DNA of 64,000 nt from Streptomyces pyxinae (lineage in GTDB: Bacteria > Actinomycetota > Actinomycetes > Streptomycetales > Streptomycetaceae): contig NZ_JANUGQ010000001.1 in the NCBI RefSeq assembly GCF_024756275.1, positions 434,001 through 498,000 on the forward strand. Reading direction: 5' to 3'. Each line of letters starts with the position of its first letter. The stretch's first letter is position 1. Under the pieces are notes generated by a model. It saw nothing but the letters and a program-made list of their open reading frames with translations, was not told where the DNA came from and searched no databases. Position numbers and translations under genes: made by a program. Below, piece after piece: positions 59,146-64,000 of the stretch.

Positions 59146-61734
59146 TCAGAACATGCTGAGCAGCTGCTCCACGCTCGGCTCGGCCGCCGCGTCGCCGTCC
59201 GGCAGCCCCAGCTCGAACCAGACGGTCTTGCCGCGCGGGGTGCGGCGCGAGCCCCAGCCCGCGCTGAGCAGGCCCACCAGCTGGAGGCCCCGCCCGCCCT
59301 CGTCGGTGTCCCGGGCCCGGCGCCGCCGCGGCTGCACCAGTCCCGCGTCCCAGACCTCGCAGACCAGGGTGCGGTCGCGCAGCAGCCGGAGCCGTATCTC
59401 GCCCTCGCCGTACCGCAGGGCGTTGGTCACCAGCTCGCTGACGAGCAGCTCGACCGTGTCCACGAGCGGTTCCAGGTCCCAGGTGGTGAGCTGGGCACGG
59501 GCCAGCTCCCGGGCCCGGCCGACCGAACGCGGCTCGCGCGGCAGCCGCCAGTCCCCCACCGCCTCGGCGGGCAGCCCCTGGACCCGGGCCAGCAGCAGGG
59601 CGATGTCGTCCTCGCCGTGCCGGGTGTCCAGCGTGCTCAGCACATGGTCACAGACGTCCTCCAGCGCGCGCGGCTGGTCGGTGAGCGCGCTCCGGAACGC
59701 CTGGAGACCCTCGTCCAGCGGGTGGTCGCGGGACTCCACGAGCCCGTCGGTGTAGAGCGCCAGCAGCGCCCCCTCCGGCAGATCGACCTCGACCTCCTCG
59801 AAGGGCTCCCCGCCGACACCGAGCGGTACGCCGATCGGCCCCTCAAGCAGCAGCGCCTTCTCGCCCGGCTCCACCAGCGCCGGCGGCAGATGGCCCGCGT
59901 TGGCGAACGTACAGCGCCGGGTGACGGCGTCGTACACCGCGTAGACGCAGGTGGCGAGGTACACCTCGGAGAGCTCCGGGTCGCCGCCCCGCCGGCCGGG
60001 CCCCGGCTGCTGGGGGATGCCCCGGGCGCCGGGCCGGGCGTTCCCCGGGGTGCCGAGGCCCCGGGCGATCTCGTCCAGGTGCGAGAGCACCTCGGCCGGT
60101 TCCAGGTCCAGCTGGGCCAGGGTCCGTACGGCGGTGCGCAGTTCGCCCATGGCCACGGCCGCGCGCAGGCCGCGCCCCATCACGTCGCCGATCACCAGCG
60201 CGGTGCGGTGGCCCGGGAGTTCGATGACGTCGAACCAGTCGCCGCCCACCTCGGTCGCCGTGTTGCCGGGCAGATAGCGGCAGGCGATGTCCAGCCCGGC
60301 GGCCTCGGGGTCGCCGGGGGGCAGCAGGCTGCGCTGGAGGATCAGCGCCCGCTCGTGCTCCCGGCGGTAGAGGCGGGCGTTGTCGATGCAGACGGCGGCG
60401 CGGGCGGCCAGCTCGGCGGCGAGGCCCCGGTCCCGCTCCCCGAACGGCTCGCTGCCCTTGGCGCGCGAGAACTGCACCAGGCCGACCACGGTGTCGTGCG
60501 CCACCATCGGCACGACCAGCGTGGACTGCGCCAGCCCGCCCTCCTCCCCGGGCACCGTCCGCGCCCGGCCGGAGCGCAGCGCCCCGCCGCAGGGCGAGTC
60601 GAGCGGATAACGGTGTACGGCTCCGAGCTCGATCCCGCCCGGGGCACCGGCACCGTCCCGCCCGGCGCCCGGGTTGAGCACCGGGGCGTCCGAGACCGCG
60701 CTGGCGAAGGCGACCCGGCGCAGCGCTGCGCCTCCGCGCCCGTCCGGCCCGGCGCCCGGGGCGTCCCAGCGGCCGGGCGGCGCCTCCTCGCCGGTCAGCA
60801 GCGACTGGAGCAGATCGACCGAGGCCAGGTCGCAGAAGCCGGGCACCGCAACGTCCAGCAGCTCACGGGCGGTGGTCTCCAGGTCCAGCGAGTTCCCGAT
60901 CCGGGCGCTCGCCTCATTGAGCAGGGCGAGGTTCCGCCGGGCGCTGGCCGCCTCGCGCGCGGCGTTCTGGCGGCGGGTCACATCGATGCCGAGGCTGGCC
61001 ACGCCGATCGGCCTCCCGGCGCCGCCGTGCACCCGGTAGAGGTTGATGGACCAGTGGCGCCGCTCGGCGCCGTCCGGCACGGTGCCGACCAGTTGGAGGT
61101 CGGTGACGGGCTCCCCGGTCTCCAGGACATGGCGCAGGGCGGCGGTCATCCGCTCCGCCTCGTGCCGCGGCAGGTAGTCCTCCACCCGGCGGCCCCGGTG
61201 GTCGTCGGCCGAGCCTCCGAAGACCGTGGCGAACCGCTGGTTGGCACGCTGCACCGTGAGATCGGCACCGAACAGCAGAAAGCCGAAGGGGGATTGACCA
61301 AAAATCGCCTGTGAGGCCGCCAGCTCCGTCTCTATTCGCCGCAGCGCGCGGACGTCCACCACGATGCAGACCGCGGCCCGTTCACCGCGCTCCGTCTCGG
61401 TCGGCATCACATAGATCTCGGCCACCCCGCCGGTGCCCCGCTCCCCCGGCGTCCGGAACGGCACCAGGCCCGTCCACTCCCTGCCGTCCAGGATCTCGGC
61501 GATCCTCCGGTGGCCGCGCGACCGCAGCTCGGCGGGCATGAACGCCTCCACCGGGTCCTTTCCCCGGACCTGCTCCGCCGGGACGCCGAACAGCTCGGCC
61601 GCCCGGGCACTCCACTGATCGACCAGCCCCTCGGGGCCGATCGAGAAGGAGGCGACGCTGATGTAGTCATAGATCGAGCCAGGCGGATTGCGCTGCCACA
61701 CGACGTCGTTCGCCGTCTCAGATGTCTCGCTCAC
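59146..61734 (-). CDS. PAS-PAS-GAF-SpoIIE phosphatase with HATPase (RsbW-type) domain
   Basis: The GTG at 61734 gives 862 residues with GGAGGGG about 10 nt upstream. Two PAS domains (about 22-130 and 140-255, FLLFGADLTVQRANQRFATV) precede a GAF domain (about 280-465, with RYPLDSPCGGALRSGRARTV). A PP2C/SpoIIE phosphatase follows (about 480-705, GNTATEVGGDWFDVIELPG, GDVMGRGLRAAVAMGELRTA). The HATPase domain (about 735-845) has the N-box ELLVSELVTNALRY and G-box DEGGRGLQLVGL. It can dephosphorylate anti-anti-sigma proteins and perhaps phosphorylate them or bind sigma factors. Signals are probably small ligands or redox. No cognate STAS gene is nearby. Confidence 0.9.
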   Translation of the reverse strand: MSETSETANDVVWQRNPPGSIYDYISVASFSIGPEGLVDQWSARAAELFGVPAEQVRGKDPVEAFMPAELRSRGHRRIAEILDGREWTGLVPFRTPGERGTGGVAEIYVMPTETERGERAAVCIVVDVRALRRIETELAASQAIFGQSPFGFLLFGADLTVQRANQRFATVFGGSADDHRGRRVEDYLPRHEAERMTAALRHVLETGEPVTDLQLVGTVPDGAERRHWSINLYRVHGGAGRPIGVASLGIDVTRRQNAAREAASARRNLALLNEASARIGNSLDLETTARELLDVAVPGFCDLASVDLLQSLLTGEEAPPGRWDAPGAGPDGRGGAALRRVAFASAVSDAPVLNPGAGRDGAGAPGGIELGAVHRYPLDSPCGGALRSGRARTVPGEEGGLAQSTLVVPMVAHDTVVGLVQFSRAKGSEPFGERDRGLAAELAARAAVCIDNARLYRREHERALILQRSLLPPGDPEAAGLDIACRYLPGNTATEVGGDWFDVIELPGHRTALVIGDVMGRGLRAAVAMGELRTAVRTLAQLDLEPAEVLSHLDEIARGLGTPGNARPGARGIPQQPGPGRRGGDPELSEVYLATCVYAVYDAVTRRCTFANAGHLPPALVEPGEKALLLEGPIGVPLGVGGEPFEEVEVDLPEGALLALYTDGLVESRDHPLDEGLQAFRSALTDQPRALEDVCDHVLSTLDTRHGEDDIALLLARVQGLPAEAVGDWRLPREPRSVGRARELARAQLTTWDLEPLVDTVELLVSELVTNALRYGEGEIRLRLLRDRTLVCEVWDAGLVQPRRRRARDTDEGGRGLQLVGLLSAGWGSRRTPRGKTVWFELGLPDGDAAAEPSVEQLLSMF

Positions 61735-61882
61735 GCGACCGTCCCCTCCAGCTCACCGCACCGGACCGGCCATTCCCGCAGTATTCAGCACTACGGCCCC
61801 CGGAGGCACGACGTTCACGATCACAGGGTGGTCTCGTTCGTTTTGAGCCCGGCCCCCGATTGATCGTTGTCCCTCCAGACTT

Positions 61883-62314
61883 CTAACCAGGCAGAGGCAG
61901 CTCGAACCACACCGCCTTGCCCGACGCTCCCTTTCGCGTCCCCCAGCGCCGGGCCGAACAGGCGACCAGCTGCAGTCCCCGGCCGCCCTCGTCGTCGGGG
62001 CCGGCCGGCCGGGTATGCGGCGGCTCCGGCAGCGGGTCGGAGACCTCCACCAGCAGGGCCGGCCCGCCCGCGCTCCGCTCCTCCTCCTGCTCCGTCTCCT
62101 GCCCCAGCCGGGTCAGCCGGACACCGACGGGACCGGAGGCGTACCGCAGGGAATTGGTGACCAGCTCGCTGACCAGCAGCACCGCCAGATCACAGACCGA
62201 CGGGTCGACCCGCCAGGTACGCAGGGCGTCGCGGACGGCATGGCGGGCGGAGCGAACGGCGCCGAGCTCACCGGGGAAGGTCCACTCCGCGCACGCGCCC
62301 TCGGTGTCGATCAC
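61883..62314 (-). CDS. RsbW-like ATP-binding anti-sigma/serine kinase
   Basis: The likely start is the GTG at 62314 (VIDTEGACAEWTFPGELGAV), with another GTG 9 nt upstream and only a weak GGGGA site. The product has about 143 residues: a single HATPase_c domain with N-box LVSELVTNSLRYASGPVGV and G-box DEGGRGLQLVACSARRWGTR. It resembles the C-terminal domain of the adjacent SpoIIE-type protein down to the GKAVWFELPLPG end. Streptomyces has dozens of such proteins, which act as anti-sigma factors or serine kinases. Transcribed ahead of the SpoIIE gene with a 148-bp gap, so a functional pair is plausible. Confidence 0.82.
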   Translation of the reverse strand: MIDTEGACAEWTFPGELGAVRSARHAVRDALRTWRVDPSVCDLAVLLVSELVTNSLRYASGPVGVRLTRLGQETEQEEERSAGGPALLVEVSDPLPEPPHTRPAGPDDEGGRGLQLVACSARRWGTRKGASGKAVWFELPLPG

Positions 62315-62364
62315 GCCGACCACATCCCCAGAATCGCGGGGGCCCTGTCCGGTATCAGGGGTTA

Positions 62365-62381
62365 ATCGGCAATTACCCGAT
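62365..62381. promoter_or_regulatory. AT-rich dyad upstream of the RsbW-like gene
   Basis: ATCGG (62365-62369) and CCGAT (62377-62381) flank a 7-nt centre CAATTAC, within an unusually AT-rich tract (62361-62387). It lies 50-70 nt ahead of the start at 62314, where a promoter is expected. It may be an operator or part of the promoter. Confidence 0.35.
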
Positions 62382-62399
62382 AATCGAGGCGGTCTACCC

Positions 62400-62931
62400 C
62401 CGCATGGGGCACATGATGAGACGGATGAGGACGCAGCCGGCGTACGGCTCCGGCGGCGCCCGCCGGAGCCGACGCACCGTACCGCCAGGGCAGGCCCTTG
62501 CCGGACCCGGTCCCGCAACCGCGCGCACCCGCGACCGCCGTCCGGGTGACCCGCCCCCGAGTCCCGGTCGGAGGCCCCCGCCGGCCCTCCGAGGGAGTGA
62601 CCCCCGGCCGGCAGCGGGGTCAGCCCGGGAGCGGGCGCCGATCGGCAGCAGGTTCAGGCCGGGAGCGGGCGCCGGGCCGACCGCGAGCAGCCCCCGACCG
62701 GGAGCGGCCCTCCAACCGGGAGCGGGCGCCGGGCCGAGAGCGAGCGCCGGGCCGGACCCGGTGGCGCCTCCGGAAGCCGACCCGGAATCGGGCGCATCGC
62801 CGGAGACCCACCCGGAATCGGGCGCAGCACCGGATGCAGCACCGGGTGCCGGGCCGGGCTCCGCGGCGTCGCCGCCGGAAGCAGACTCGAAGCCGGGGCG
62901 CCTCCAGGGGCCGGCCCCCGCCCGGGGCGCC
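62400..62931. other. Low-complexity intergenic region with CCGGGAGCGGGCGCCG repeats
   Basis: About 530 bp downstream of the Nudix gene. CCGGGAGCGGGCGCCG-type words occur around 62626, 62661 and 62719. A CACCCGGAATCGGGCGCA-like unit occurs twice near 62776-62825. The long open frames across it are Pro/Gly/Arg repeats without ribosome sites. I see no gene. Confidence 0.5.
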
Positions 62932-63384
62932 TCAGGAAACCCGCCCGGGCTCGGGCGCGTCCCCGGAAGCCGACTCCCCGCCGGGCCCGCCGCTCAGCCG
63001 GCGGGCCGCCTCGGCGACGGCGGGGCGGTCCTGATCCAGCCAGTCGACCGTGTCCGCTTCCAGCTCCCGCGCGGTCAGCCAGCGCACCTCGTCGTGATCC
63101 TCCAGAGGGAGCGGCTCCCCCGACAGCAGCCGGGCGGTCCAGACCTGGAGGACGTAGCCGGGCTTCAGCGGCCACTCCCCGGGAATCCGCTCCACCGGCT
63201 CGGTCTCGATGCCCAGTTCCTCGCGCAATTCGCGGACCAGCGCCTGCTCGGGGGTCTCGCCCCGCTCCAGCTTGCCGCCGGGCAGTTCCCAGCGCCCGGC
63301 CAGCTCCGGCGGAGCGCTGCGGCGCGCGGCCAGCAGCCGCCCCCTGTCGAGTACGGCTCCGGCCACCACCACACGATCCGTCAT
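62932..63384 (-). CDS. Nudix hydrolase, MutT-like
   Basis: A 150-residue protein with a complete Nudix box at about 37-59. The box is GKLERGETPEQALV followed by RELREELGI, and all glutamates of the GX5EX7REXXEEXG pattern are present. The N-terminus VVVAGAVLDRGRLLAARRSA, the RWELPGG approach and the YVLQVWTARLL strand match the MutT (8-oxo-dGTP pyrophosphatase) group. The mycobacterial relative in the same neighbourhood is MutT2. It would sanitise oxidised or methylated nucleotides; actual substrate is unproved. A Ser/Gly/Pro tail ends the protein. Confidence 0.9.
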   Translation of the reverse strand: MTDRVVVAGAVLDRGRLLAARRSAPPELAGRWELPGGKLERGETPEQALVRELREELGIETEPVERIPGEWPLKPGYVLQVWTARLLSGEPLPLEDHDEVRWLTARELEADTVDWLDQDRPAVAEAARRLSGGPGGESASGDAPEPGRVS

Positions 63385-63550
63385 GCGCCGGAGCGTAACG
63401 CGCCCGTACGCCCCGGCCCGAACCGACCGGATCCGGGCCGATCACCGCGACCCGGCACTCCCGCCGGGCCGGTGCGCGGCTCCGGGCCGGGCCGCTCGGC
63501 GCCCAGGTCCGGCGGCCGGCGCTCGGGCTCTGCGCCCGGCTCCCGGACGG

Positions 63551-63730
63551 TCAGTGCGCGGGCTGGCCCATGTGCTCCACCCAGTACCGCTGGCGCTGGC
63601 CCCGGTCGTCGAAGCTGTCGGCGATCTTCTGCGCCTCGTCCCGGGTCGCGTACCGCCCGACCCGGTACTGGTTGCCGCTGTCGTCCTGCCGTATCACCAG
63701 CCAGGGAAGGACCGCGCTGCTCTCACCCAT
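63551..63730 (-). CDS. Small SPOR-like domain protein (59 aa)
   Basis: The ATG at 63730 (a GTG lies one codon earlier) has GGGGAGAAG close upstream. The 59-residue product MGESSAVLPWLVIRQDDSGN, QYRVGRYATRDEAQKIADSF, then DDRGQRQRYWVEHMGQ resembles a single SPOR repeat with the conserved aromatic and Arg positions (YRVGRYATRDEA). There is no signal peptide, so it would be cytoplasmic, unlike typical SPOR proteins that bind denuded septal peptidoglycan. From memory such stand-alone copies are common in Streptomyces. The partner and role are unknown. Confidence 0.8.
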   Translation of the reverse strand: MGESSAVLPWLVIRQDDSGNQYRVGRYATRDEAQKIADSFDDRGQRQRYWVEHMGQPAH

Positions 63731-63935
63731 CACGCTTCTCCCCCCGCGCCGGAGCGCTCGGCAAGCTCGACAAGGATGTACGGGAAACCGCGTTCCGCAT
63801 ATGCCCGAGCTTACGCCTGACCTTCACCCTGCGGATATGGCCTTTTACCAAGAGGCACACATCCGGCCAGCACCCGATCGGTGCATGGGGGCGCATTAGA
63901 CCGAGTGCGCCCCTTGCCACCGCCGTGATCGGGCG

Positions 63936-64000
63936 TCAGCTCACGCTTCCGGCACGAACGGAACCACCGTAGCGGTGGTACGCCCACGGCACGCGCCGGT
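63936..64000 (-). CDS. Possible 3' end of a leftward gene at the window edge
   Basis: From the right edge to a TGA at 63936-63938 one leftward frame stays open and reads RRVPWAYHRYGGSVRAGSVS. The composition is protein-like, but 21 codons are too few to prove coding. The region 63731-63935 holds the SPOR gene's upstream sequence and is comparatively AT-rich near 63830-63870. Confidence 0.2.
   Translation of the reverse strand, partial: RRVPWAYHRYGGSVRAGSVS

Noticed and set aside
63723..63920. 65-codon minus-strand frame overlapping the start of the SPOR gene
   Set aside because: Overlaps a better-supported gene, lacks a ribosome site and shows no recognisable family.

Overview
The window is high-GC DNA typical of Streptomyces. 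G or C dominates third codon positions, GTG and TTG starts are common, many genes overlap by 4 or 8 nt, and several promoters sit 6-8 nt from the start codon as expected for leaderless mRNAs. Almost every gene belongs to a family found in Streptomyces chromosomal cores. I see no rRNA, tRNA, insertion sequence, integrase, phage gene or CRISPR array.

Layout. 1-6300: a 5'-partial gene, a 50-residue conserved protein, a MarC membrane protein, a PHP phosphoesterase, a DUF6758 protein, an MFS exporter behind a promoter with a built-in operator, a frameshifted membrane/HEAT-repeat remnant and a SUFU-domain protein. 6800-13900: CorA, a small hypothetical protein, a lipoprotein, a soluble PRC/MgtE-N/CBS protein overlapping a DUF1003 membrane protein, and the Mrp Fe-S carrier. 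14000-19400: the envelope-stress module sigE / zinc anti-sigma factor / HtrA protease / tatB, with a divergent O-methyltransferase and a DUF3117 protein. 19700-26700: enoyl-CoA hydratase, tag, a DivIVA-like protein, a FolP2-type dihydropteroate synthase homologue, a LOG-family protein, dapE and a secreted lysozyme-fold-like protein. 27500-32900: a secreted Ala-rich protein, dapC, ferredoxin fdxA, a GNAT acetyltransferase, a transglutaminase-like protein and a PepSY lipoprotein. 33100-39800: a very long membrane protein with VanW/YoaR-type extracellular domains, DUF6113, mshB (mycothiol), a 64-residue membrane protein and an S9 peptidase. 40100-52850: two complete oligopeptide ABC importers in tandem, the upstream one probably the bldK system. 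53500-63700: typA, an LpqW-like solute-binding lipoprotein, a PAS-GAF-SpoIIE-HATPase regulator with a partner RsbW-like kinase, a Nudix hydrolase and a small SPOR protein.

Gene content and partial order match a block I recall from Mycobacterium tuberculosis (about Rv1160 to Rv1239: mutT2, typA, lpqW, mshB, fdx, dapC, dapE, LOG, folP2, DivIVA-like, tag, DUF3117, methyltransferase, sigE-rseA-htrA-tatB, mrp, DUF1003, MgtE-N, corA). The window is therefore mostly an ancient actinobacterial housekeeping neighbourhood. Streptomyces-specific insertions are the tandem Opp operons and several small membrane or secreted proteins.

I did not find a convincing undescribed defence or biosynthetic system. 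The observations most worth a second look are the PRC/MgtE-N/CBS plus DUF1003 pair near CorA, the disordered insertions in the LpqW-like protein, the hairpin separating the peptide-binding gene from its permease genes, the operator inside the MFS promoter, the broken HEAT gene beside a SUFU gene, and several short-period repeat arrays confined to intergenic DNA.
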